A stretch of DNA of 64,000 nt from DASUPK01 sp963848955 (lineage in GTDB: Bacteria > Actinomycetota > Thermoleophilia > Solirubrobacterales > 70-9), in NCBI GenBank assembly GCA_963848955.1, contig CAWKFQ010000024.1, positions 389,038 to 453,037 on the forward strand, in the 5' to 3' direction. The translations under genes were made by a program, and so were the position numbers. The notes below the pieces were generated by a model. That model did no database searches and was not told where the DNA came from. It was given only the letters and a program-made list of their open reading frames with translations. This document shows, in pieces, positions 19,233-27,005 of this stretch (its first letter is position 1; the number at the start of each line of letters is the position of its first letter).

Positions 19233-19281
19233 GCACCTGTCCTCGACGTGTCTCAGTCGTGGTGCTCGGATCCGTTCGGTC

Positions 19282-19809
19282 CTAGTCGTCGTCAGAGCCG
19301 CCCGAGTGGCTCGACCCGGAGCTGCCCGACCCCGAGCTGCCGGAGCCGGAGCTCCCGGACCCGGAGTTGCCGGAGTCGCCACCGTGATCGTCGCCGACAT
19401 CGTGGCCTGGGCCGTCATCGGCGCCATGGCCACCGTGATCGTCGACGACGTCGTGGCTCGGGCCATCATCGCTGTGCGAGCTGCCGGGACCCGAGTTCTG
19501 CGAGCCGGGTCCGCGGTTGCTGTGGTCACCGGGGTTGTCGTCGCCGACATCGTGGCCTGGGCCGACATCCGTCGTGGTGGTCTGCCCGTTGTCCTCGGGC
19601 CGCTGCGGTCCCGCACAGCGCGGATCGTTGGCGTGCTCTGCCTCGTCGCACGGTCCGCTGACGTCCACGGTGCTGGTGGTGCTGGTCGTGGCGGCCGCCG
19701 GGATGGCGGGAGATGAACTCTTGTCGGCCGGCGCCGCCATCACGTAGGCGGCCCCTCCGACGAGGATGCCGACCAGTACGGCCAGCAGCGTCTTCGACAT
19801 GGTTCCCAT
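19282..19809 (-). CDS. Secreted His/Asp/Ser/Gly-rich repeat protein
   Basis: A protein of 175 residues with a strong AGGAGG site 7 nt before ATG 19809. A signal anchor (TLLAVLVGILVGGAAYVMAA) is followed by a Ser/Thr linker, a short CDEAEHANDPRC stretch with two Cys, then His-Asp repeats: GPGHDVGDD occurs twice, with GPSHDVVDDHGGH as a variant. The tail is GSGSSGSGSSG and ends GGSDDD. The His/Asp repeats suggest metal binding, which is inferred from composition only. It lies upstream of the two-component genes on the same strand. Confidence 0.7.
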   Translation of the reverse strand: MGTMSKTLLAVLVGILVGGAAYVMAAPADKSSSPAIPAAATTSTTSTVDVSGPCDEAEHANDPRCAGPQRPEDNGQTTTTDVGPGHDVGDDNPGDHSNRGPGSQNSGPGSSHSDDGPSHDVVDDHGGHGADDGPGHDVGDDHGGDSGNSGSGSSGSGSSGSGSSGSSHSGGSDDD

Positions 19810-19954
19810 CAAAAATCCTCCTTGCGCTTGGGTGTGGCGGCCACTATCCGCGGCCCGCGTCAGACGATGCCCAGGCGCAGGGAACCGGTTGGCAAGGGGA
19901 GGGTTAAGCCTTCGTAAGGTGGGCAGGACACCCCTCAACTCCCAGGAGTTGCCC

Positions 19955-20689
19955 ATGAGCCCTGACGAGGATCAAAGCCGCGTCGCCGTGATCACCGGAG
20001 CGTCGTCGGGCATCGGCGAGGCCACGGCACGCGCCCTCGCCGCCGACGGCCACCGCCTCGCGCTGCTGGCCCGCCGTGCCGACCGCATCGAGGAGCTCGC
20101 CGCCGAGCTCGGCAACGGCGCGGTATCGATCGTCGCCGACGTCACCGACCGGGACTCGCTCGTCTCTGCCGCGGAGCGCGTTCAGGCAGACCTCGGAGGC
20201 GCCGACATCCTCGTCAACAACGCGGGCGTGATGCTGCTCGGCCCCTTCGACTCCGAGCACAGCGACGAGCTCCGCCAGATGGTCGAGGTCAACCTGCTCG
20301 GGGCGATGACGGCGACCGAGGTCTTCCTCGACCAGCTTCGTGACGGCGGGGGGGACCTGGTCAACATCTCGTCGGTCGCCGGCCGGACCGCACGCGCCTT
20401 CGGTTCCGGCTACAACGCGACGAAGTGGGGTCTGAACGGCTGGTCGGAGGCACTGCGCCAGGAGCTGCTGCCCGACATTCGGGTGATGGTGATCGAGCCC
20501 GGGGCCGTCGGCACGGAGCTCACTGATCACATCACCGACTCGAGCGTCAAGGAGGCCACCGAGAAGTTCTACGGCGAGGTCGCGATCACGGCCGCGGACA
20601 TCGCCGAGATCATCGCCTTCGCGATCTCACGGCCGCGGCGGGTCAACCTCAACGAGATCCTGGTCAGGCCCACGGCGCAGGCGCGCTGA
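19955..20689 (+). CDS. Short-chain dehydrogenase/reductase (SDR)
   Basis: A classical SDR of 244 residues. It has the Rossmann motif ITGASSGIGEATARAL, the NNAGVM strand, catalytic Ser in NISSVAG, and Tyr-x3-Lys in GYNATKWGLNG. The C-terminus (RRVNLNEILVRPTAQ) is typical of YdfG-like NADP-dependent enzymes. The substrate is unknown. A CCAGGAG ribosome binding site precedes ATG 19955. It stands alone between the divergent His/Asp-rich gene and the copper protein operon. Confidence 0.88.
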   Translation: MSPDEDQSRVAVITGASSGIGEATARALAADGHRLALLARRADRIEELAAELGNGAVSIVADVTDRDSLVSAAERVQADLGGADILVNNAGVMLLGPFDSEHSDELRQMVEVNLLGAMTATEVFLDQLRDGGGDLVNISSVAGRTARAFGSGYNATKWGLNGWSEALRQELLPDIRVMVIEPGAVGTELTDHITDSSVKEATEKFYGEVAITAADIAEIIAFAISRPRRVNLNEILVRPTAQAR

Positions 20690-20713
20690 CGAGATCCCCC
20701 ACCCAGTGATAAG

Positions 20714-20728
20714 TTGACTCTTGGTCAA
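20714..20728. promoter_or_regulatory. Palindromic operator-like site upstream of the copper protein operon
   Basis: TTGAC-TCTTG-GTCAA is a perfect 5 bp inverted repeat with a 5 nt spacer, 26 nt upstream of the ATG at 20755. It could be a dimeric regulator site overlapping a -35 (TTGACT). No regulator gene is adjacent. Confidence 0.4.
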
Positions 20729-20754
20729 TAAATCGCCTCGGAGGGGATGCGCGC

Positions 20755-22746
20755 ATGGAAGCAGCGATTCGTCTCGGGATCCGCAGCTCATTGGCCGCGT
20801 TCGGCTGCGTGGTCGTTGCGCTGCTGCTGATCGCGCCTGCAGCGCGTGCTGGAGTGGTCACTGATGGGACTCCCGGCAACCCCGGATGTCCGCCGATCGC
20901 GGACAAGCCCGATGCCGTGCCCCACGTTGACTACGACGGCGTTGAGCACATCACCTACTGCTACGGACCGATCACCATCACTCCGGGCCAGAACATCATC
21001 CGGCTCAATGAGGCGATCGACGATTACGGGAACAAGCTCTGGCCGCAGGAGGACGGCTACATCACTCGCTTCGACCCCGAGTTCGTCTATGCCGACGGAA
21101 CCGTCCCCCGGGTGGACGTCCTGCATCTGCACCACGCCGTCTGGGGGGTCAACGGCAATCCGCAGTTCGCGGTCGGGGAGGAGAAGACGGTCCAGCAGCT
21201 GCCAAACGGGTTCGGCTGGCGGAACTTGGGCCCCGAGTCGCCCCACCCCGACAGCTGGTTCCTCAACGACATGCTGCACGACCTGGTCGCCCAGCCGGCC
21301 AAGGTCTACGTCGTCTGGCGAATCGACTTCGTGCCCGACGACTCACCCGCAGCGGCCTCCATGCACACCGTTCGCACCCAGTGGATGGACGTCGCCGGGA
21401 ACCCGAGCCTCTATCCGGTCTTCGACGCCCTGCGATCCGACGGCCACAACGGCACCTACACCTTCCCGGATCAGGCGCCGGCGGCGGACCTCCATCCGTG
21501 TGGGCTGAATGGGCGGGCCATCGATAGCCATGGGTGCCTCGGGGCCGCCCAGAGCTGGACCCCGAACCACCCCGTGACCCTGATCGCCACCGCCGGACAT
21601 CTGCATCCGGGCGGCCTCAACATGCAGATGCGGGACACCCGAAACGGCGAGACCAACACGCTCTTCACATCGGACGCCCACTACTACGAGCCCGCGGGAG
21701 AGGTCTCGTGGGACGTCGCGATGGGCGGGACGTCGCCTGACTGGAAGGTGCAGGTGCAGACCGGCGACAGGGTGAGCGTGCACGCGACCTATGACACCCG
21801 GAGGGCAGACTGGTATGAGGTGATGGGGATCATGCCCGTCGCCGTCTACGACGGGACGGACGTCGGCGGTGAGGACGCTCAGAGCACGCACATCCCGCAG
21901 GAGGAGTTCCTGACCCACGGGCACCTGACCGAGAACGACAACCACGGCGGCACCCCGACGGGCGCCCCGGACCCGTTCTCGCTGCCGAGCGTGCCGGCCC
22001 CGAACGACATGGTCGGCATCCAGTCCTTCGCGTATCAGGGGGTTCCGAACGCCGGCCCGAGCGTGCCGACGATCGAGCCGGGGCAGTCGCTCACCTTCAA
22101 GAGCTACGACGCGGTTCCGAGCACCAACGCCTTCCACACGATCACCGGCTGCAAGGATCCGTGTACCGGCTCGACCGGCATCGCCTACCCGATCGCCAAT
22201 GGGCCGGTGACCTTCGACTCGGGTGAGCTCGGCTACAACGGCATCCCGGGCTCCATCGGGAACGCTCCGGCCTCCAATCGCGACACCTGGCAGACGCCTC
22301 AGGATCTGCCGACCGGCACCTACACCTACTTCTGCCGCATACATCCCTTCATGAGGGGAGCCTTCCGCGTTGAGCCGCAGTTTGGCCCACGACAGACCCT
22401 CAGGGCGAAGAAGAAGCAGAACCTCGCCGTGGCGGCTGTCAGTGAGACGGTCGACAAGGCGGCCACAGTGCGGCTTCAGGCGAGGGTGAAGGGTGCGAAG
22501 AAGTCGGCGGGCGCCTCCGGCGGGTCGCACGTCCTCTCCCAGGCACTCGACGCCAAGCGGTCCACGATCTTGCTCAATCCGAGCGTCAGGACCAAGATCA
22601 AGCTCCGGTTCTCGAATGCGGCACGCAAGCGACTCAGGGCGGCGCTCGCAACGAGTGGTGCACAGAAGCTCATCGTCACGGCCACGGCCACCGACAGGTT
22701 CGGCAAGACCTCGACGGCCAAGGCCAGGTTCAGGCTGATCGGGTAG
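20755..22746 (+). CDS. Secreted PHM-like copper protein fused to a cupredoxin domain
   Basis: A 663-residue exported protein with a signal peptide (cleavage near residue 32). Residues ~60-370 carry LHLHHAVW (His126-His127), His175, GHLHPGG (His282, His284) and Met357 in YEVMGIM. Order and spacing resemble the CuH (His-His, His) and CuM (His-x-His, Met) sites of peptidylglycine alpha-hydroxylating monooxygenase and plant SURNod19 proteins. Residues ~415-540 form a cupredoxin with type 1 ligands His461, Cys527, His530, Met533 (TYTYFCRIHPFM). Residues 545-663 are a Lys/Arg-rich beta domain. A GGAGGGG site precedes ATG; the TAG overlaps the next GTG. The monooxygenase role is inference. Confidence 0.7.
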   Translation: MEAAIRLGIRSSLAAFGCVVVALLLIAPAARAGVVTDGTPGNPGCPPIADKPDAVPHVDYDGVEHITYCYGPITITPGQNIIRLNEAIDDYGNKLWPQEDGYITRFDPEFVYADGTVPRVDVLHLHHAVWGVNGNPQFAVGEEKTVQQLPNGFGWRNLGPESPHPDSWFLNDMLHDLVAQPAKVYVVWRIDFVPDDSPAAASMHTVRTQWMDVAGNPSLYPVFDALRSDGHNGTYTFPDQAPAADLHPCGLNGRAIDSHGCLGAAQSWTPNHPVTLIATAGHLHPGGLNMQMRDTRNGETNTLFTSDAHYYEPAGEVSWDVAMGGTSPDWKVQVQTGDRVSVHATYDTRRADWYEVMGIMPVAVYDGTDVGGEDAQSTHIPQEEFLTHGHLTENDNHGGTPTGAPDPFSLPSVPAPNDMVGIQSFAYQGVPNAGPSVPTIEPGQSLTFKSYDAVPSTNAFHTITGCKDPCTGSTGIAYPIANGPVTFDSGELGYNGIPGSIGNAPASNRDTWQTPQDLPTGTYTYFCRIHPFMRGAFRVEPQFGPRQTLRAKKKQNLAVAAVSETVDKAATVRLQARVKGAKKSAGASGGSHVLSQALDAKRSTILLNPSVRTKIKLRFSNAARKRLRAALATSGAQKLIVTATATDRFGKTSTAKARFRLIG

Positions 22747-23432
22747 TGCGGGGGAAGCGTTTCAGCGTGCGCCGGGTGATCGTTGCCGTGGCCGCGGTCG
22801 GCGCGGCCGCCTTCGGCGCTGCGCAGGCGCTCGGGGCCTCCGAGGCGATCACCACGTCGGCGTGCTGCAGGTACGACAAGGCCACCTTCACGATCGACCG
22901 GGGAACCGTGGCTACCTTCCAGAACCAGGACCCGGGCGCCTCGCCACACGACGTCTTCTCGGTCGACAGCGGGGCCAATAACAAGCCGGTGTTCAGCTCC
23001 GCCCAGATCAACGTCGGCCAGACACCGGTGAACGGAACGGACGCCCTCGGCGCGGGCACCTACCGCTTCTTCTGCACGGTGCACCCCACCCAGATGTCTG
23101 GCGAGCTGGTGGTGACCCCGAGCGCCTCTCCCACGGTTGCGGTCACGATCCTGAGCCCCAAGCTGGGTCCGGTCGCCTCGAGCGGCAAGCTGAAGGTCAA
23201 GCTGCGAGGGCTGCTCGCGAGCAACAACGTCTCGCTGACGGCCCGCAAGGGGAGCAAGAAGCTCGGCTCGATGCGCGGCATCGACCTGGCGGCGGGCGCC
23301 TCGCGCACCGTCAAGCTGCCTCTCAGCCGCGCCGGCCGGAGCTCCCTCAAGAACCTCGGCAGTGCCAAGGTCAAGGTGACGGCGGCCCCGCCTGGAGACC
23401 AACAGGTCAGCGTGGCGCGGCGCCTGGGTTAG
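22746..23432 (+). CDS. Secreted cupredoxin with C-terminal beta domain
   Basis: An exported protein of 228 residues. Signal peptide ~1-31 is followed by a cupredoxin domain with likely copper ligands His68 (ASPHDVFSVD), Cys110, His113 and Met117 (YRFFCTVHPTQMSGELVV). Residues ~130-228 are a Lys/Arg/Ser-rich beta-sandwich like the C-terminus of the upstream protein. The GTG start shares a base with the upstream TAG, so the two copper proteins are co-translated. It probably works as an electron carrier or copper store for its partner. Confidence 0.8.
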   Translation: MRGKRFSVRRVIVAVAAVGAAAFGAAQALGASEAITTSACCRYDKATFTIDRGTVATFQNQDPGASPHDVFSVDSGANNKPVFSSAQINVGQTPVNGTDALGAGTYRFFCTVHPTQMSGELVVTPSASPTVAVTILSPKLGPVASSGKLKVKLRGLLASNNVSLTARKGSKKLGSMRGIDLAAGASRTVKLPLSRAGRSSLKNLGSAKVKVTAAPPGDQQVSVARRLG

Positions 23433-23440
23433 CCGGCAAT

Positions 23441-23470
23441 AGAAACGGCCATCCGAAGAGGGCCGTTTCT
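23441..23470 (+). terminator. Hairpin terminator after the copper protein operon (repeat copy 1)
   Basis: AGAAACGGCC at 23441-23450 pairs with GGCCGTTTCT at 23461-23470. The 30 nt differ at one base from the hairpin at 25650-25679. Confidence 0.65.
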
Positions 23471-23553
23471 GGGTGGGCGAGATAGCTCGGGTCCGTCTCA
23501 CTGATCCATTTGGCTCGAACAGCAGCCAAGCGCGTCTGGAAGAATCTCGAAGG

Positions 23554-23799
23554 ATGGAGGACCCAACCAGCGACCCTGCCGTACTCGACCAGCGCGTTGC
23601 CAGCCTCGCTGAAATCGTCAACAGGTTGATCGGCGTCGTTTCGAAGCTGGATGACGAAACCTCTGACACGGCCGCAGCTGCCTTCGACAGCGATGTTCCG
23701 CGCGTTGCCGGACACAAAGCAACCGCAGAAGAGCTGAAGAGCTTGGGCGACACTCTGGATGCCTGGCTGAAAGAGTGGCGCGCAGGCAACCCCGGTTAG
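23554..23799 (+). CDS. Small hypothetical protein
   Basis: A protein of 81 residues starting MEDPTSDPAVLDQRVASLAE, with a GAAGG site before ATG 23554. It is acidic and probably helical (LAEIVNRLIGVVSKLDDE), without membrane segments or a motif I recognise. An upstream GTG at 23473 would add 27 residues but would sit right on the preceding hairpin. Confidence 0.5.
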   Translation: MEDPTSDPAVLDQRVASLAEIVNRLIGVVSKLDDETSDTAAAAFDSDVPRVAGHKATAEELKSLGDTLDAWLKEWRAGNPG

Positions 23800-23869
23800 A
23801 GCAGCTCGGCGAAGCGCCGCCACCAGCGTGAGGCAAGCCGATCTCCTGGAGGGAGGCCTCGCCGCGGGA

Positions 23870-23882
23870 TACTGCGTAAGCG
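23870..23882 (+). promoter_or_regulatory. Leaderless-type -10 box for NTF2-like gene 1
   Basis: GATACTGC, with TA at 23870-23871, exactly 13 nt upstream of the ATG. The upstream sequence (GCCGATCTCC, GCCGCGGGATACTG) is shared with the distant paralogue at 52237. Confidence 0.45.
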
Positions 23883-24290
23883 ATGTCGGAGGAGAACGTC
23901 GAGATCGTGCGCGGCGTCTATGAGGCCTGGCAACGGGGCGACTTTGAAGCCGCGTTAGAGCCCTTCCACCAGGACGTCGAGTGGTTTGGTCCGCCGGATA
24001 TCTCCCGCGCCGGCGACGGGGAAGTTGCGCGCGGGCACGAGGGCGTTGGCCGTTCGCTCGGTCGCTGGATGGGCGCATGGGTCGACCTCCGCTTCGAGAT
24101 TCGCGAGCTGATCGACTTCGGCGACGAGGTTCTGGCTGAAGGTTGGCAACAGGGACGCGGTCGGGGGAGCGGAGTCGAGGTCTCAGGACAAATCTTCAGC
24201 GTCTGGACTCTCCGAGCGGGGAAGATCGTCCGGCAGCGGATGTTTCGCGACAGGGCACAGGCCCTCGAAGCCGCCGGCCGTTCGGAGTAG
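23883..24290 (+). CDS. NTF2-like (SnoaL fold) protein, MSEEN family, copy 1
   Basis: A 135-residue alpha+beta cone protein of the NTF2/SnoaL superfamily. It starts MSEENVEIVRGVYEAWQRGD and ends RAQALEAAGRSE, as do its paralogues at 24791, 25202 and 52237. These domains often bind small hydrophobic ligands or act as simple hydrolases/isomerases; no catalytic residue can be assigned. There is no upstream Shine-Dalgarno. Instead GGAGGAG lies inside the coding sequence just after ATG, and a -10-like box lies 7 nt upstream. Confidence 0.8.
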   Translation: MSEENVEIVRGVYEAWQRGDFEAALEPFHQDVEWFGPPDISRAGDGEVARGHEGVGRSLGRWMGAWVDLRFEIRELIDFGDEVLAEGWQQGRGRGSGVEVSGQIFSVWTLRAGKIVRQRMFRDRAQALEAAGRSE

Positions 24291-24377
24291 GCCGACATAC
24301 GAGGAAGCCCGGCGCTAGGCGTCCCTTCCGCCACTGTGCGACTCAGCACACCGGACTCGCAACGTGCTGACTCGCAC

Positions 24378-24401
24378 AAGGGCCCTCTGTCGAGGGCCCT
24401 T
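24378..24401. terminator. Perfect GC hairpin
   Basis: AAGGGCCCTC (24378-24387) pairs with GAGGGCCCTT (24392-24401) around a TGTC loop, ~90 nt after NTF2-like gene 1. No T-tract follows. Confidence 0.5.
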
Positions 24402-24528
24402 GGAATTCCCGAGAGCTCGTCTGCGGGGTCACCGTTCCCCGTCAGCTTTAGGCGCGATGGGCGAACTCAGACGTATTGCGCGATCGCCATCTCGACCGTC
24501 CCCGTATCCGACCCTGCGGCCCGGTGCC

Positions 24529-24541
24529 TAAGATCGGCGCC
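24529..24541 (+). promoter_or_regulatory. Leaderless-type -10 box for small membrane protein
   Basis: TAAGAT at 24529-24534, then 7 nt, then GTG 24542. No Shine-Dalgarno is present. Confidence 0.5.
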
Positions 24542-24787
24542 GTGCTGGTCCTGATCGGCCTCATTCTGCTCGGAGTTGCAGTCATTGCCCTCGCGTCCCT
24601 GGTGGTTCTGCGCCCACGCCAGGCGGGCAAAGCGCGGAAGGTGCAAGACCTCTACCCGGAAGGGAGCGAGAGGGCGGTCTACGAGACGCTCTACGGAAAG
24701 CGCTCGACGACGGTATCCGCCCCGGTGCCCGTAGAGCGACCACCAGAAGCCGATGTGGATAGTCCCCGGGCTGGGTTGCGGGAGTAG
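24542..24787 (+). CDS. Small single-pass membrane protein
   Basis: A protein of 81 residues. The N-terminal membrane segment (LVLIGLILLGVAVIALASLV) is followed by a basic, then Pro/Val-rich cytoplasmic tail. The last residues (AGLRE) and stop are encoded by a 31 nt sequence identical to the end of the NTF2-like gene at 24791 plus the start of the next, so this 3' end was probably acquired by recombination with an NTF2-like array. It is followed 3 nt later by NTF2-like gene 2. The function is unknown. Confidence 0.6.
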   Translation: MLVLIGLILLGVAVIALASLVVLRPRQAGKARKVQDLYPEGSERAVYETLYGKRSTTVSAPVPVERPPEADVDSPRAGLRE

Positions 24788-24807
24788 GCGATGTCGGAGG
24801 AGAACGT
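24777..24807 (+). repeat. 31 nt direct repeat, copy 1 (gene junction)
   Basis: Identical to 25188-25218. It spans the last codons and stop of one gene, the 3 nt spacer, and the first codons of the next MSEEN gene. Confidence 0.85.
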
Positions 24808-25198
24808 GGCGCTGGCACGGAAGGCCATCGACGCTCTCAACCGCGGCGACTTCGACGCCTTGCTGGCCTTCCTCAGCCCTGATGTCGTATGGGAGGCCCT
24901 GGAAGGTGTCTCTGGGATTGGTGAGCTGTACCGCGGGCGGGCAGGGGTGCGAGAGTGGATCGAGCTGATGTGGGAAAACGCGGAGGAGGGCGTCCACATC
25001 GAGATCGAGCAGATAGCGGACTTGGGTGATGACCGGGTCTTCATCGCCGTGGTTCTCACAGCACGCCGTAGGGGCAGCGGCGTGCCGTTTGAATACCGCA
25101 CCTGGCAGATCGTCTGGTTCGCGGACGGCCTGATTACGAGACGTCAAGTCTTCTGGACCCGTGCCGAAGCCCTCAAGACCGCCGGGCTGCGGGAGTAG
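24791..25198 (+). CDS. NTF2-like (SnoaL fold) protein, MSEEN family, copy 2
   Basis: A 135-residue paralogue of the 23883 gene: MSEENVALARKAIDALNRGD at the start, LLAFLSPDVVWEALEG (typical NTF2 strand with Trp) and AEALKTAGLRE at the end. It is the middle gene of a three-gene unit with 3 nt spacers, sharing the 31 nt junction repeat with both neighbours. The divergence between copies 1 to 3 is high outside the termini, so this is an old family with homogenised ends. Confidence 0.8.
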   Translation: MSEENVALARKAIDALNRGDFDALLAFLSPDVVWEALEGVSGIGELYRGRAGVREWIELMWENAEEGVHIEIEQIADLGDDRVFIAVVLTARRRGSGVPFEYRTWQIVWFADGLITRRQVFWTRAEALKTAGLRE

Positions 25199-25218
25199 GC
25201 GATGTCGGAGGAGAACGT
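25188..25218 (+). repeat. 31 nt direct repeat, copy 2 (gene junction)
   Basis: The second copy of the junction repeat at 24777-24807, between NTF2-like genes 2 and 3. Confidence 0.85.
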
Positions 25219-25594
25219 TGAGATCGTGCGCCGCGTCTACAAGCTCGCTGAGGCCCGAGGAGTCGAGGGGCTTTTGGAGCTCGCAACCGACGACATCGTC
25301 TGGATCAGTGACTCGCGCTTTCCCGGCGGGGGGACGTACGTGGGCAAGGAGAACGTGCGGCGGTGGTTGAACAAGATATGGATCTACGCCGAGGTCTCGG
25401 TCGACGTCGAGGAGATCTTTGACCTCGACGACAGGGCGCTGAGCATTACCCGGTTCCACGGGGTCTATTCGGATGCCCCTCCGGTGGACTGGCCCTGGTG
25501 CCACCTTTTTTGGTTCGAAGATGGACTGATCAGCCAGGCGCAAAGCTTTTTTGATCGAGCGGAAGCCCTCGAAGTCGCCGGGTTGTCGGAGTAG
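25202..25594 (+). CDS. NTF2-like (SnoaL fold) protein, MSEEN family, copy 3
   Basis: A 130-residue family member: MSEENVEIVRRVYKLAEARG, LLELATDDIVWISDSRFPGG and AEALEVAGLSE. It lacks the Gly-rich central loop of copy 1. A frameshifted, truncated near-copy of its 5' part lies at 52660-52760, 27 kb away. A strong hairpin terminator at 25650 follows. Confidence 0.8.
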   Translation: MSEENVEIVRRVYKLAEARGVEGLLELATDDIVWISDSRFPGGGTYVGKENVRRWLNKIWIYAEVSVDVEEIFDLDDRALSITRFHGVYSDAPPVDWPWCHLFWFEDGLISQAQSFFDRAEALEVAGLSE

Positions 25595-25649
25595 GCCAGC
25601 TCATCGCGTCCCCCACCCACGTCCGAAGCTCGTCCTGCGTTTCGGGCAT

Positions 25650-25679
25650 AGAAACGGCCCTCCGAAGAGGGCCGTTTCT
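25650..25679 (+). terminator. Hairpin terminator after NTF2-like array (repeat copy 2)
   Basis: A perfect 12 bp stem AGAAACGGCCCT / AGGGCCGTTTCT with loop CCGAAG. It is nearly identical to 23441-23470; the two copies flank the NTF2-like array as direct repeats. Confidence 0.7.
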
Positions 25680-25742
25680 GGGGTGCTACAGGGAGGAGAG
25701 ATATGTTTTGCTGCTGTGTTGTCTGTGGGAGGTAGCCGGTAC

Positions 25743-26105
25743 TCAGGCTCCGAGTGGACGACTGAACCGCGTTGAGGCGGTCAGCGCCATGTGAGCGGAG
25801 CCGAACCCGGCCAAAAAGACTGTTGCGACGTAGTCGCCCCCGATTCCGGCCAGCACCGCGGCCGCGATGGTCGCGCCGGCCAGGGTGTAGTCGAGCCCGG
25901 CGTGGGCACTCAGCGGCACATTTCCACGAGTGCTGTCGCCATAGACGGAGGTCGCGAGACCGATCAACAGGACGCCGAGCGCGATGCTGAGAGCACCCGC
26001 CAGGTAGTCGAAGCCGAGCGCGAACGGCGCCACGATCAGCAGCGGCGCGGCCAGCACCTCGAGGGCGGCATGGACGTTGATCGGTATCGCTCTGAAGAGA
26101 CTCAT
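25743..26105 (-). CDS. Small four-helix membrane protein (SPW-repeat-like)
   Basis: A protein of 120 residues with four hydrophobic segments in two similar halves: VLAAPLLIVAPFALGFDYLA / LSIALGVLLIGLATSVYG and YTLAGATIAAAVLAGIGG / VATVFLAGFGSAHMAL. The Ala-Pro-Phe-x-Leu-Gly-Phe pattern resembles SPW-repeat membrane proteins. The function is unknown. It is divergent from tlyA. Confidence 0.6.
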   Translation of the reverse strand: MSLFRAIPINVHAALEVLAAPLLIVAPFALGFDYLAGALSIALGVLLIGLATSVYGDSTRGNVPLSAHAGLDYTLAGATIAAAVLAGIGGDYVATVFLAGFGSAHMALTASTRFSRPLGA

Positions 26106-26203
26106 CGCGAAAACCAGGGTACGAACGTATGTGCGATCCGTGTGTGAGGGCGATCACAGTCGAAGCTGCGACCGGATTGCCGCTCCGGGCCCAGCGGCGC
26201 TTG

Positions 26204-26216
26204 TACGGTTCGCCGC
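26204..26216 (+). promoter_or_regulatory. Leaderless-type -10 box for tlyA
   Basis: TACGGT at 26204-26209, 7 nt, then GTG 26217. Confidence 0.45.
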
Positions 26217-26999
26217 GTGACCCGTCGTCGCGCCGATACGCTGCTCGCCGAGCGCGGTCTCGCGCCGTCGCGTACCGCAGCCGCCGCGACCGTCCGCGCC
26301 GGGCGGGTGCGCCTCGGGAAGGACGGATCCACGATCGAAAAGCCGAGCGAGCTGGTCCCGGAGGACGCCGAGCTTCTGGTCGAAGAGGGGGAGGAGTTCG
26401 TCTCGCGAGGCGGGATCAAGCTCAACAACGCCCTCGATGAGCTTTCCGTCACGGTCGAGGATCGCCTGGCGCTGGACGTCGGCGCCTCGACCGGGGGATT
26501 CACGGATTGCCTGCTCCAGCGCGGCGCGCGCATGGTGATCGCGGTCGACGTCGGCTACGGGCAGCTCGACTGGAGCCTGCGGCAGGACTCTCGCGTTCTC
26601 GTCATGGAGCGGCTCAATGCCCGGTACCTGGGCGATTCGTTCCTGCCCTTTCGGCCCGAGCTGATCACGGTGGACGTCGCCTTCATCTCTCTGGCGATGG
26701 TGATGCCTTCGATCGTCACCACCGCGGCCGATGAGTTCGACCTGCTGGGCCTCGTCAAGCCGCAGTTCGAGCTCGGCAAGGAGAAGGTCGGGAAGGGGGG
26801 CGTCGTCCGCGATGCCGGCGACCGCCGCGACGCGATCCGCCGGGTGGCCGAGGCCGCGCAGCAGGAGGGGCTGATCGTCCGCGGGCTGGCCTCGTCCGGG
26901 CTGCCGGGCCCGAAGGGGAACCGCGAGACCTTCGTCTGGGCCGCCCGCGGCGGGGAGCCGGTCGACCTCGACGCCGCCCTGAAGGAGGTCGAGCCATGA
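26217..26999 (+). CDS. tlyA: TlyA family rRNA (cytidine-2'-O)-methyltransferase
   Basis: A 260-residue protein. In mycobacteria TlyA methylates 16S C1409 and 23S C1920, and its loss gives capreomycin resistance. The N-terminal S4-like RNA-binding domain (LLAERGLAPSRTAAAATVRAG) is followed by an FtsJ-type fold with the SAM motif ALDVGASTGGFTDCLLQ and GGVVRDAGDRRDAI near the end. It starts the tlyA-nadK-MFS-recN series typical of Actinomycetota. Confidence 0.9.
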   Translation: MTRRRADTLLAERGLAPSRTAAAATVRAGRVRLGKDGSTIEKPSELVPEDAELLVEEGEEFVSRGGIKLNNALDELSVTVEDRLALDVGASTGGFTDCLLQRGARMVIAVDVGYGQLDWSLRQDSRVLVMERLNARYLGDSFLPFRPELITVDVAFISLAMVMPSIVTTAADEFDLLGLVKPQFELGKEKVGKGGVVRDAGDRRDAIRRVAEAAQQEGLIVRGLASSGLPGPKGNRETFVWAARGGEPVDLDAALKEVEP

Positions 27000-27005
27000 G
27001 CGTGA

